Shown here piece after piece: positions 20,112 through 29,011 of a stretch of 64,000 nucleotides of DNA. Below the pieces are notes generated by a model, which worked only from the letters and a program-made list of their open reading frames with translations, did no database searches and had not been told where the DNA came from. Source of the DNA: JAJPKK01 sp963844635 (GTDB lineage: Bacteria; Pseudomonadota; Alphaproteobacteria; Rhizobiales; Xanthobacteraceae); assembly GCA_963844635.1 (NCBI GenBank), contig CAWJPD010000003.1, forward strand, positions 248,001 to 312,000, read 5' to 3'. How positions within the stretch are numbered: position 1 is the stretch's first letter; the number at the start of each line of letters is the position of its first letter. The position numbers and the translations under genes were made by a program.

Positions 20112-21830
20112 TCAATTTGAAGCCGCGGCAAACGTGGTACCGGCGAGCTGCGCAAGCTGCTCGACGATCGGGCCGAGCGCGAGCGCCGGGAAAAAAGTGA
20201 GGCCACCGACAATGATGATGACGCCCACGACGAGGCCAACGAACAGGCCGCCCGTGGTCGGGAACGTGCCGGCCGAGGGCGGAATGGACTTCTTCACCAC
20301 GAGCGAGCCGGCAATCGCCATGGCCGGAATGATCATCATGAACCGACCAACAAACATCGCCACGGCAAGCGTGATGTTGAAAAACATCGTGTTGGCATTC
20401 AATCCCGCAAACGCCGAACCGTTGTTGGCGTCAGCGGAGGTGTAGGCATACAAAACCTCGGTAAAGCCATGCGGTCCGGGATTTGCCATTGAGGCCGCTG
20501 CAGACGGCAGCACGACTGCAATCGCCGTCCAGCCGAGATACATCAGCGGCAGGATCAGAATGGCGAGCATCGCCATCTTGACCTCCTTCGCCTCGATCTT
20601 CTTGCCGACATATTCCGGCGTACGCCCGACCATCAGGCCGGCGACAAAGACCGCGACAATCACAAACAGCAACATGCCGTACATGCCGGCACCCACTCCG
20701 CCGACGATGATCTCGCCCAGCTGCATGTTGATGAGTGGGATCATACCGCCAATTGCCGTAAAGCTGTCGTGCATGGCGTTGACGGCGCCACATGAGGCTG
20801 CCGTCGTGATAACGGCAAACAACGCAGAGGCGACAATGCCGAAGCGAACCTCCTTGCCCTCCATGTTCCCGCCGCTGAGTCCCATGGCATCAAGGATGTC
20901 GTTGCCGTGCGCTTCCGCGGCGTAGCAGACGAGCACGCCCGATATGAACAACACGCCCATGGCGGTCAGGATCGCCCAGCCCTGACGCTGGTTGCCGACC
21001 ATTCGCCCGAACACATTGGTGAGCGAGGCGCCAATCGCGAAGATCAAGATCATCTGCACGAAGTTCGACAGCGCCGTCGGGTTCTCGAATGGGTGCGCGG
21101 CATTGGCATTGAAGAAGCCACCACCGTTGGTGCCGAGCATCTTGATCGCGACCTGCGACGCCACCGGCCCGACCGCGATGGTCTGCTTGGCGCCTTCGAG
21201 CGTCGTTGCATCGATATAGGGGCCGAGCGTTTGAGGTATGCCCTGCCAAACCAGAAACAGCGCAACCGGGATGCAGATCGGCATCAGGATGTAGAGCGTG
21301 CAGCGGGTGACATCGACCCAGAAATTGCCGACGGTCCTCATTGAGGCGCGCGCGAATCCCCGGATCAGTACCACCGCGAGAACGATGCCGGTCGCCGCCG
21401 AAAGGTAGTTTTGGTGAGTCAGCCCGAGCATCTGCACGAGATAAGACATCGTGCTTTCGCCGCCGTAGGCCTGCCAGTTCGTGTTGGTGATGAAACTGAT
21501 CGCCGTATTGAAGGACAGGTCGGGCGCGACCGCCGACTGGTCAGCCGGATTGAACGGCAGCACACCTTGTAAACGCATGAGCGCGTAGAGGATGAGAAAG
21601 CCGCCGACGTGGAAGAACAGCATTCCGATCGCGTATGACGACCAGTGCTGTTCGCGTTCTTCGTCGACGCCGCCAGCGGCATACAGCGCGCGCTCGACCG
21701 GCCGCAGGACCGGCCACAGGAATGTGCGCTCGCCGTTAAATACGCGCGTCATGTAGCCGCCCAGGAACGGCGTTATCGCCACGACGATTGCGCAATACAG
21801 GACGATTTAAATCCAGCCGACGAAAGTCAT
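20112..21830 (-). pseudogene. kdpA: Potassium-transporting ATPase subunit A, nonsense codon near start
   Basis: KdpA is the K+-selective channel-like subunit. From the ATG at 21830 the product reads MTFVGWI, then TAA (21807-21809), then IVLYCAIVVAITPFLGGYMT to the end without another break; the span is exactly 573 codons. The family usually has Gln at this place, so CAA to TAA (C to T) explains the stop. Selectivity-filter loops are intact: YGGESTMSY, TNGGGFFNANAAHP, AASCGAVNAM and NNGSAFAG. A GTG at 21782 could restart translation but would lose most of membrane helix 1. The gap to kdpF is 12 bases. Either the pump is off in this strain or the base is wrong. Confidence 0.9.
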
Positions 21831-21842
21831 GGTCGCGTGCCC

Positions 21843-21932
21843 TTAGAACTGCTCGGGCTTGAGCAGAGCGTAGGTGAGATAGATCATCAGCCCTGCGGTC
21901 ACGAGGGCGGCGAGCGAATAGTCGAAGATCAT
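21843..21932 (-). CDS. kdpF: Potassium-transporting ATPase subunit F
   Basis: A 29-residue single-helix membrane peptide, MIFDYSLAALVTAGLMIYLT then YALLKPEQF. This matches KdpF, which stabilises the KdpABC complex, in its length, its hydrophobic core and its YALL(K/R)PE(Q/R)F ending. The ATG at 21932 is preceded by aggagaacatc. It lies 12 bases before kdpA and 9 bases after the upstream micro-ORF. It is too short for most automatic gene calling. Confidence 0.93.
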   Translation of the reverse strand: MIFDYSLAALVTAGLMIYLTYALLKPEQF

Positions 21933-21941
21933 GATGTTCTC

Positions 21942-22025
21942 CTAGAGCCGGTCGCATGCGTAGACGTAACCGACCGACAGGATGAAAAAGCCGAACCCAA
22001 GGGCCAGCAGCACCACGTCGAGCAT
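21942..22025 (-). CDS. 27-residue membrane micro-protein at head of kdp operon
   Basis: The reading frame encodes MLDVVLLALGFGFFILSVGY followed by VYACDRL and TAG. It is one predicted membrane helix with a short C-terminal Cys-Asp-Arg-Leu tail. The ATG at 22025 has aaggaat about 7 bases upstream, and the stop is 9 bases before the kdpF start codon, so it is the first gene of the kdp operon. From memory, similar short peptides ending in C(D/E)RL precede kdpF in other genomes, but I know of no assigned role. A function as an extra Kdp subunit or a leader peptide is possible. Confidence 0.7.
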   Translation of the reverse strand: MLDVVLLALGFGFFILSVGYVYACDRL

Positions 22026-22907
22026 CAGAGAATTCCTTGCAGCATGCGCGCATTGTGGCCAAGCGAGCGCCTCGCGAGGGCCTTGCGCTTTGAGCCAAAT
22101 CAAGAAGATGGAAAGCGCTGCGTCCCGTGCGTGCAGCTCTGAATTGCCACTTGTCGCATAGGAATTCGAGAGGAGTCACAGACCAAGCGCATAGGATTCT
22201 CATAAAGAATCCGGGGCGCTCGCATAAGCGTGAAAATTAACTAAAATCCAAAGTTTTAATGATTTTAGTGCCTTAGACCAAAAAACATTTTGTAGATACC
22301 CCTCCGGTCTGCCCGACCCTTTTTTTGGATATTCGCATGAACTCCTAGCCTTCAATATTCCGCGTGCTTTGCCTGCCATTTCGGACAGGGACCACGCATT
22401 TAGTGCTCCTCGGGGCGATATTTCCCGGCCGCATCATGGCGCCCTTGTCCACGCGCTCGAATGGCGACAACCACTTCAGAATTGAGGATGAAGATGGAAG
22501 TCAGATACCACTTGTTCATCGGGGTCCCCTCAATCGTTCGCCCACCAATAACCGCGCGCCTGCGAAAATTCGAAATGGAAAAACTACTCTCGGTGTAAGC
22601 GCTGCCTTTATAAAGCTCCCTCGGAATTCCTATAAAACGCTTTTGTCTGGCGCATGTCTTCCCTCTCGATTTTTTAAGGCCTTGTCCATATTTCGTAATC
22701 ACAATATCCGGCTAAGCGCCACCTGAGAGTCGTCGCGGTGGGCGACTTGAAACACGAAGACCTCCTCGCCGACTTTAAATACGAAACCGCAGTTTAGCTG
22801 ATGTTTAACAAAACGCGACCCACAGCCATCGACTGGAAGGAGCCATGGTCGGCCGGGATCATCACACCAGAGCGTCCACCACGATCAAAAAAAGAAAGGA
22901 ACGTGTC
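22026..22907. other. Control region upstream of kdp, otherwise no gene seen
   Basis: About 880 bases between the divergent kdp operon and the small gene at 22908. The part from 22210 to 22330 is AT-rich for this genome and carries a 9-base dyad (separate entry). From 22400 to 22720 there are only short frames with no family match. No kdpDE genes are present to supply the usual sensor and regulator. Confidence 0.5.
22240..22269. promoter_or_regulatory. AT-rich dyad upstream of kdp operon
   Basis: A perfect 9-base inverted repeat, actaaaatc (22240-22248) and gattttagt (22261-22269), has a 12-base spacer that is itself AT-rich. It lies about 215 bases upstream of the first operon start codon (22025, minus strand). 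It could be a regulator site or part of the promoter; there is no evidence beyond symmetry and position. Confidence 0.35.
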
Positions 22908-23192
22908 ATGTACAAAGGCGAGCCTCCAAGTGAATCGAAACGGGTGTCCCCTCTTTTTCTCATCGGGAAAGACAGCCAGGGTCATTGGGTTGTTCGGGAC
23001 AAAAGCGGCCTGAAGGGAGGTATTTTTGTCGATCGGACTGCAGCCCTGAAGTTTGCGATGTTCGAAAACGGCCATCGCCCCGAGGCCATCGTCATGATCC
23101 CTGGTGTTTTTGAGTTGGACATGAGCAGTAGGTCCTCCGCGGCTGCTCACGCCATCGTCCACAAGCAAGCTGATTTACGCCGCGCCGCATAG
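22908..23192 (+). CDS. Small conserved hypothetical protein
   Basis: A 94-residue soluble protein starting MYKGEPPSESKRVSPLF. The core LIGKDSQGHWVVRDKSGLKG and VDRTAALKFAMFENGHRPEA is a pattern I associate with short Rhizobiales proteins of unknown function: a small beta-sheet with a conserved W, then one helix. An agaaagga site 7 bases upstream decides the ATG at 22908 over the longer frame at 22845. The following gene at 23236 is on the same strand 43 bases on, so they may be cotranscribed. Confidence 0.65.
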   Translation: MYKGEPPSESKRVSPLFLIGKDSQGHWVVRDKSGLKGGIFVDRTAALKFAMFENGHRPEAIVMIPGVFELDMSSRSSAAAHAIVHKQADLRRAA

Positions 23193-23235
23193 CATTTCTT
23201 CTTTACGATATTACTGATCAGGACGGTGACCCGTC

Positions 23236-23676
23236 ATGAAAAAGATCACGACACCGCATGCGAATGAGCAAATTATCGACACCGTGATCGAGCTTGCGCA
23301 CTGCTCGAAGCGACAGCGGATATTGCTCGCCGGATCCAAAGCGCCAGATCGCCTTTCTGACTTCCACCGGCGCGGGTTCAACCGGGTAATGACGACCGCC
23401 ATCTGTGGTCTTCGGCGCGATCAGTACGATGTCGCTGTTGTAGGACAGCCAGGCATTTCGATCAAAGCACTTGAAACGACGTTGGACTGGCTGGTGCATT
23501 TTCTAGCTCCGGCCGGCTTGCTGGTCGTATGGGTTGAGTCGTGTGCGGACCCATGCCAACTCGTTTCGGTTCTAGAGAGACTGGGCTTTCGGATCGAGGT
23601 CGGGACTTCCTGCCAGAGTGGTTTCGCCGTTGCGGCGCGAAAACGCGGGCTGACTGACACCGCGGAAGCTGCGTAG
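23236..23676 (+). CDS. Hypothetical protein with Rossmann-like pattern
   Basis: A 146-residue protein. The order QRILLAGS (strand and glycine turn), YDVAVVGQPG (strand) and FLAPAGLLVVWVES (helix end, loop and strand) is like the second half of a class I methyltransferase, but the glycine-rich cofactor motif is poor, so it may be a non-catalytic relative. No known family is assigned. The start has aggacgg upstream. It follows the 94-residue gene by 43 bases. Confidence 0.6.
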   Translation: MKKITTPHANEQIIDTVIELAHCSKRQRILLAGSKAPDRLSDFHRRGFNRVMTTAICGLRRDQYDVAVVGQPGISIKALETTLDWLVHFLAPAGLLVVWVESCADPCQLVSVLERLGFRIEVGTSCQSGFAVAARKRGLTDTAEAA

Positions 23677-23878
23677 CCGCATTGGCCGTCGCAAGTTCAA
23701 CAGCTCGACTGTTCGATATGCCTACGTGGTCAGATTCGAACCCAAAACGCTGCGAGAAGAGTAATCCCAAACCGCGGCCTCCCCCACGCCATGATTCCTC
23801 TCCGACGAGATCGGCCGGGCTCGCGAACCTGAAGAATTCCGAATCCAGAAATGCGGAGAGGGTCTCTATGCAAGGCGG

Positions 23879-24430
23879 CTACCGTGGCGGCGCGGTGGGT
23901 GGGGTAGCAGCGCCTGGAGCGCGTGGGGCAGCCAGGCCGCTTGCATCGTTGATGTTGAACTTACGGCCGCCAACAATCATGTCGCCGGGTTTCTGGTCGG
24001 CCGCGCAGGGACCGAGCCATTTGGCCGACATCGTAGTCGTCCGAGCGCCACCCGGTGTCCCTTCGGCCTGGGTCGTTATGGTCATCGTATAGGCGCTATT
24101 GAAATCCCCGGTTATGACGGTGTGCGAGGTCGTGGTACGGCTGGCGACGGTGCAAGTCGAATCGATCGTAACGGTATTGCCGGACCGGCTCACGTCGCGC
24201 TTGGAGCAGGTCCGCTGGGTGCCAAATTGGCCAGCATTTGATTGGAGCGCTTCATCGGTTGCTGTGTCAGTGCATTGCTGGATCGCCTGGGCGGGACCAT
24301 TACGGTTCTGGAAGCTCGCCTGGATTTCCCACAAGCCTGGCTTGCGCGACGGCATCTCTGCCGTGAGCCCAGGCACTACGGTCAACGCACTCATCACGAC
24401 GAGACTGAATGTCCACACCCTCCGTCCCAT
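23879..24430 (-). CDS. DUF3617 family secreted protein
   Basis: A 183-residue protein with an N-terminal signal peptide (RVWTFSLVVMSALTVVPGLT, then AEMPSRKPGLWEI). The KPGLWEIQ start of the mature part, the Cys pairs (QQCTD, RTCSKRD, STCTV) and the GDFNSAYTM segment fit DUF3617, a periplasmic family of unknown function common in proteobacteria. The C-terminus is Ala/Pro-rich (APRAPGAATPPTAPPR). It is a single gene; the upstream cupin gene on the same strand is 159 bases away. Confidence 0.8.
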   Translation of the reverse strand: MGRRVWTFSLVVMSALTVVPGLTAEMPSRKPGLWEIQASFQNRNGPAQAIQQCTDTATDEALQSNAGQFGTQRTCSKRDVSRSGNTVTIDSTCTVASRTTTSHTVITGDFNSAYTMTITTQAEGTPGGARTTTMSAKWLGPCAADQKPGDMIVGGRKFNINDASGLAAPRAPGAATPPTAPPR

Positions 24431-24589
24431 GCCATCCTCCCCTTTTTGACGAGGACCCGAACCCCGTCGCTCCGTAGCTTCGTTTCCAACCCGGGTCCCG
24501 GCAGGTTGTTCTCAAGCTGCCCTGATGACCTGCCCTTCCGAACCCGATGACCTCTGTACCACAACCCGTCCTGAGTCAGCCGGGTTCGC

Positions 24590-25186
24590 CTATGATCTGC
24601 CGAAGACCGACTGCGGGGTTTCTCTGTTGGGGCGTTTGGTGTCAAGCGCTTCTGGCAGGCGATGCCATTCCATGATGACCTCTTGCGTCGGAGCTTGGTG
24701 AGCGCGTTGGCACACAGCGATGCGCGATTCGGTCGGCTCTGGACCAGAAACGGGGATAACAATGACCACGCGATCTTCGGTCCCGACTGTTCTGGTAATG
24801 TGACCCTTGCCGGTGAGGTCGTCCGCCAATTCGATGCTGCCAGGTCCGACCTGAATCGTTTGTCCTCCGGATAACACGAGAGCTGCGTGGCCGCTCAAGG
24901 TGATCACATATTGGCGGCGTGAGGCCGTGTGATAGTCGTTCTCGCGGCCGCGCGGCGTGCGGCGAAGCTGCGCGCCAGAATTGGCAAGCAGGTTATACGC
25001 ACTACCGCCCGGAGCAAAATTGACCTCGATCTCCTCGGCATGGGTCTACCCGTCCGGCCCCGCAAAGAACTGCGTAATCGTGACAGGCCTGCCGTTTTGA
25101 GCCACGTCTTCCGCGCCGTGCGCCGAGGGCATTAGAGCGGAAATGCTCAATAGACCGGCACCGATCAAGCAACAAGCGTCTCGCAT
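24590..25186 (-). pseudogene. Secreted cupin-domain protein with in-frame stop
   Basis: From the ATG at 25186 (preceded by agaggg) the frame gives a signal peptide (MRDACCLIGAGLLSISALMP), then VTITQFFAGPDG, then TAG at 25046-25048, then THAEEIEVNFAPGGSAYNLL and a cupin barrel (RQYVITLSGHAALVLSGGQT, GSIELADDLTGKGHITR) to the stop at 24590. The frame is otherwise unbroken over 199 codons, so one base change, most simply CAG to TAG, explains it. Restarting at the Met or Val codons downstream would lose export. The cupin has GHITR in place of a clear metal motif. The product may be a periplasmic binding or sensing protein; function unknown. Confidence 0.65.
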
Positions 25187-25328
25187 TCATCTGTGCCCTC
25201 TCGTTTTTTTGATGGAAACTACGTGCCGCGGTTTGCAGCTTGTCTTCGAGCCCCCTAGAGGCAGTTGCCCTCCTGTTAAGAGCCAAGGACTGGCGAGATG
25301 ATTGATCCGACCGGCGCATCGAAATCGT

Positions 25329-25475
25329 GGCGCCGCTTTGGCCGCGCTTGAGACGGTGTTAGGAGGCGCCCGCAAGCTCAAGCTTGCGGGCAAGAAATTC
25401 TATGGCACGCTCAATGATGAGCAGAAGCGCAGGGCCAATCTATTCATCGATCTTCCTGGGCTTGATAAAGGCAGC
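25329..25475 (+). pseudogene. Fragment of an LTXXQ-motif (Spy/CpxP-like) protein
   Basis: The frame reads AALAALETVLGGARKLKLAG, then KKFYGTLNDEQKRRANLFI. The FYGTLNDEQKRR pattern is that of the repeated helix of LTXXQ-motif periplasmic proteins, which act in envelope stress and metal tolerance. There is no signal peptide or intact beginning, and the frame runs into unrelated sequence by about 25480. It appears to be the tail of a decayed gene. The match rests on one motif only. Confidence 0.4.
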
Positions 25476-25588
25476 AGTTGCTCACGCTCCATTGGCGGCG
25501 GGGAAATCCGAGCGGACCGATTACGGAATTGCTAAGGTGTTATATGCATCCGCGGGAGGCACACTGCGAACAAAAAACGGAGATGAGC

Positions 25589-26569
25589 ATGAGTATGCGC
25601 CGCGATTTCCTTTTATTGGTGGCACTCGCTTCCGCGACAGGCACGCCCTCCTTCGGGGAAACGGCGGACCCTACAAATGTTTCAACGGGGCGCGGTATGC
25701 AAAACACTGTCCCGGATTTCTCGGGCGTCTGGACGAAGCCATACCTCGGCATCGAGCCGCCACTCTCAGGCCCCGGCCCGGTGACAAACACGGCGCGGCG
25801 GAGACAGCTCTTCGATGTCGACGGCCGTCCTTTGCCGGCTGCCAAAGCCCCGCTTGTGAGCAGTGCCGCCCGGCATGTGGGCGATTACGCCAATCCGGTC
25901 CTGAAGCCTGGGGCGGCGGCGCAAGTGAAGAAGCACGGGGAAAGCGAGGCAGGCGGGATGACCGTTGCGGACCCGCGCAACCAGTGTTGGCCTGAGGGGC
26001 TGCCCTATGTTTTTCGAGATGTTGGAATGACGCTGCTCCAGCAGCCGGACCAGATCACGATGCTGTATGACTTCGATCATGAAGTCCGTCGCGTACGGAT
26101 GAACGCGTCTCATTCGCCTCACGTTTCGCCATCCTGGTACGGCGACTTCGTCGGCCGCTACGAAGGAGACACGCTGGTGATAGACACCGTCGGGATCAAA
26201 ATCGGGCCATTTGCCATGATCGACCCGTTCGGCACGCCGCACACTGATGCCTTGCACGTGGTCGAGCGGTATCGGCTGATCGATTACGAAGCCGCGAAAG
26301 AAGGGCAAGACCGTGGCCTCAAGGAGAATTTGATTTTCCTTGGGGGAGGCGATTCCAGAGTGGCTATTGACCCTGATTATCGCGGCAAAGGGTTGCAGCT
26401 CGAATTCAGGGTTGACGATGAAGGTGTTTTCACGATGCCGTGGTCCGCGAGCGTGACGTATCGGCGCGCCTCGTCCGCAATCCCGGAAAATGTATGCGCC
26501 GAGAATTTGCGTGCGACCTATGTCGCAAAGGATGCCATCGTCCCGCGGGCAGACAAACCGGAGTTCTGA
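25589..26569 (+). CDS. Conserved secreted protein of unknown function
   Basis: A 326-residue protein with a signal peptide (MSMRRDFLLLVALASATGTP, then SFGE). The mature part has VPDFSGVWTKPYLG, NPVLKPGAAAQVKKHGE, DPRNQCWPEGLPYVF, LLQQPDQITMLYDFDHEVR and SWYGDFVGRYEGDTLVIDTV. I recognise this as a family that is frequent in Bradyrhizobium and other soil bacteria, without an assigned function; the beta-rich pattern suggests a periplasmic beta-propeller or sandwich. The ATG at 25589 has ggag 6 bases upstream, while the in-frame ATG at 25583 touches it. It is not evidently in an operon. Confidence 0.8.
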   Translation: MSMRRDFLLLVALASATGTPSFGETADPTNVSTGRGMQNTVPDFSGVWTKPYLGIEPPLSGPGPVTNTARRRQLFDVDGRPLPAAKAPLVSSAARHVGDYANPVLKPGAAAQVKKHGESEAGGMTVADPRNQCWPEGLPYVFRDVGMTLLQQPDQITMLYDFDHEVRRVRMNASHSPHVSPSWYGDFVGRYEGDTLVIDTVGIKIGPFAMIDPFGTPHTDALHVVERYRLIDYEAAKEGQDRGLKENLIFLGGGDSRVAIDPDYRGKGLQLEFRVDDEGVFTMPWSASVTYRRASSAIPENVCAENLRATYVAKDAIVPRADKPEF

Positions 26570-26766
26570 TCTGGTGACTGGCCTGGGCCGGACAGGCTGC
26601 TGGAAAACATGCTGCGGTTTTCGCGGCAAATAACGAGAAGCCCTGCACGCGTCGACTTACCGGCACCGTTGCCGGCCCATCCGGCACACCGAGGCGATGT
26701 GCGAGCGGCCGCTCCGAGCAACCGATGGCCCTCGCCTGCGCGCTCCTCCTGGTGCCGCGCTGCGGG

Positions 26767-28251
26767 TCACGCACCCTTGGGCAGGAATTTCGCGAACTTC
26801 GCGCGGATGCGGGCGTCGAGTTCCTTGCTCGAACGCGCCTCGATGGGGAAAGTGTCGCGTCGCGCCCACGGCTTGCAGGCGTCGATGACGACACGGGCGT
26901 TGCGGGGATCGTCGGGGCCGTAAGCCATCGGATCGAGCGACGTGCTCCAGCAGCCACGCAGCACTTCGATATCTTCGCGCGGATCGAAACGGGTGCACAT
27001 CGCCCAGATCACCTCGTTCATGTCGGCAGGGTCGATGTCGTCGTCGACCACGATGACCCATCGATTGGCATAAGCTCCCGCGTGGCACTGCGAGGCGATG
27101 AGGCCGGCCTGCTTGGAATGACCGCCATACATCTGCTTGATGGCGACGGTAAGCCAAAGCCGGCTGCCGCCCGCCTCATGCGACCAAACGCCTTTCACCT
27201 CCGGAATGCCGGCGGCCTCCAGTTGATTCCACACCGCTCCGCATCGATAGGTGCCGCGGTAGAAGGTGTCATCATTGGGCGGCATGCCGGGCACCGCGCC
27301 AAGCAGCACCGGATCGTTACGATGCCAGAACGTCGCGATGCGGATCGCGGGCTCGCGCTTCGTGCCGCCGGCGTAGTAGCCGGTCCACTCGCCGAGCGGG
27401 CCTTCGTCGACGAGATCGTCGGGGTGCACGAAACCCTCGAACGCGATCTCGGCATGCGCCGGGATCGGCAGGCCGGTCTGCGGCCCGATGATGACTTCGA
27501 CAGGCTCCCCGAGCAGCCGGCCGGCGGCTTCGTATTCGTTGCTTGCCATAGGGAATTTCGATGCCCGGCCACCATGAACAGCGCAGGATGCATGCCGCAC
27601 ACCACGGCGATCGGGCACGGTTTGCCGAGTTCGTGCCAGCGCCGCATGATCAAGTTGCCGTGCTTGCCCTTGGACGTCATGATCGAGGCGACGATTGCGG
27701 TCCTGCGCCTGGATGCGGTAGGCGCCGTAATTGATCCAGCCGGTGTCGGGGTGCTGCATGATCACCATGCAGCCGGTGCCGATGTAGCGGCCGCCATCAT
27801 GCTCGTGCCATTTCGGCGTCGGGATTTTGAGGATATCGATGTCGGTCGCCGGTGGCGACATTCTCCATCAGCGCCCCGCCGTCGACCGTGACGGGCGGAA
27901 TGGTCTCGGTATTCTTCATGTAGTTGCGCCAATAGCGCACAAGGTCCATCTCGCTGCTGTCGGCCGGCAGGCCAAGCGTCAGATTGATGCGCCGCACCGA
28001 GGTGAGAATGTTCGCGACGACGCGGTGGCCGCGTCGGAAATCCGGGAATCGTCGTCGAACATCACCGCCGGCGCGCCCATGGTGCGCTGGTAAATGTCGA
28101 CGATGCCGCCGATCTCCTCGTCGCGCCCGGCCCCGGTGACGGTGACGAGTTCGCCGGCTTCCTGCATCTGCGCGAGCCAGGCGCGCAGGTCCTGCTTGGG
28201 CATGTTGTGAACCGCGCGCTCTCCCGGGCGCGGCTTAGCGACATCCAACAT
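26767..28251 (-). pseudogene. UbiD-family decarboxylase, heavily frameshifted
   Basis: UbiD enzymes use prenylated FMN to (de)carboxylate aromatic or unsaturated acids. Segments in three frames line up in order: MPKQDLRAWLAQMQEAGELV; NLTLGLPADSSEMDLVRYWR; DIDILKIPTPKWHEHDGGRY then IGTGCMVIMQHPDTGWINYG; KHGNLIMRRWHELGKPCPIA then VVCGMHPALFM; and the long end EYEAAGRLLGEPVEVIIGPQ to AKFLPKGA. Breaks fall near 28030-28056 (two), 27861, 27700 and 27545-27565 (two), at least five indels in total. ATG 28251 has ggaggag upstream. This density is far above neighbours, so real decay is plausible. No UbiX prenyltransferase gene is nearby. Confidence 0.8.
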
Positions 28252-28499
28252 CTCGCGGTCTCCTCCCGATCCCTGTCCGCTTCGCGAGGCGCCCGGCTGG
28301 CATCTCACGTCTGGCGCACCTGGCGACAAAGGGTATGAGGGAACATATACCGGAACGGGAGCGGAGGGGGAGAAATGACCGCAAGCCGAGGCCCCGGGCT
28401 GACAGCGATGTCACTCTTTTCATCCACTCAGCTTTTTTTCGCTGCCTGGAACGACATTGGCGTCCCCGCGTTGCGCAGACAGCCCGGGGGAAGTGGTGA

Positions 28500-28667
28500 A
28501 TGGAGAAGTCCGAGCAGTACCGTCGCTTCGCCGAAGAGTGTTTGAAAATGGCGACCGCGGCCACGGATGAGCGCACCCGCGCTATCTTCATGCAAATGGC
28601 GCAGACTTGGTTCCGCCTCGCTGAAGAAAAGGCGCAGCAAACGGACCCCGGCGCCAGTTCCGTATGA
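28500..28667 (+). CDS. 55-residue helical mini-protein, copy 1
   Basis: The frame encodes MEKSEQYRRFAEECLKMATA then ATDERTRAIFMQMAQTWFRL and AEEKAQQTDPGASSV. It is predicted to be two amphipathic helices. A gggggaag purine tract lies about 7 bases upstream. It is the paralogue of the mini-protein on the opposite strand at 28686-28841, with which it converges at a distance of 18 bases. Such short proteins with a YR.FA..C...A / MAQTW..LAE pattern are common but unnamed in Bradyrhizobium relatives. No function is known. Confidence 0.7.
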   Translation: MEKSEQYRRFAEECLKMATAATDERTRAIFMQMAQTWFRLAEEKAQQTDPGASSV

Positions 28668-28685
28668 TGTCGCCATAATTGCGAT

Positions 28686-28841
28686 CTACATTTTTACCGC
28701 CCGCTCCGCATCTTCGGCAAGTTTTTGCCAAGTCTGCGCCATATGTTCGAGCACGTTCCGTTCGCGCTCCGATTTGGCGCGTTTTGCCAGTTCGACACAC
28801 TGGTCCGCGAATTCTCGATATTCAGTGGCCGTCTTTTTCAT
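28686..28841 (-). CDS. 51-residue helical mini-protein, copy 2
   Basis: The minus-strand frame encodes MKKTATEYREFADQCVELAK then RAKSERERNVLEHMAQTWQK and LAEDAERAVKM. It shares with copy 1 the pattern YR.FA.(E/Q)C...A, a central ER.R segment and MAQTW..LAE(D/E), at the same spacing, so the two are homologous. They are arranged tail to tail. The start codon lies in tttttcatgctcg; no strong ribosome site is evident. No membrane segment is predicted. Confidence 0.7.
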   Translation of the reverse strand: MKKTATEYREFADQCVELAKRAKSERERNVLEHMAQTWQKLAEDAERAVKM

Positions 28842-29011
28842 GCTCGATTAAACATGGAGAGCAACTCTCAAGTTCCGTCGGCATGAACGCTATGCGAACG
28901 GGAACTCGGTGGCTGACGAGGCTGTGATCTCCTAACGCCCCGCGAACACGAACATGTTACCTGCGCTCGCGATTATCCCGGGAATGGCCACCGCGTCGTC
29001 ACGCGAGCGGG

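Noticed and set aside
22400..22519. 39-codon minus-strand frame starting MNKWYLTSIFIL with gaggg upstream
   Set aside because: Hydrophobic start and a ribosome-like site are suggestive, but the rest is random-looking and no homologue is known to me; too weak to list.
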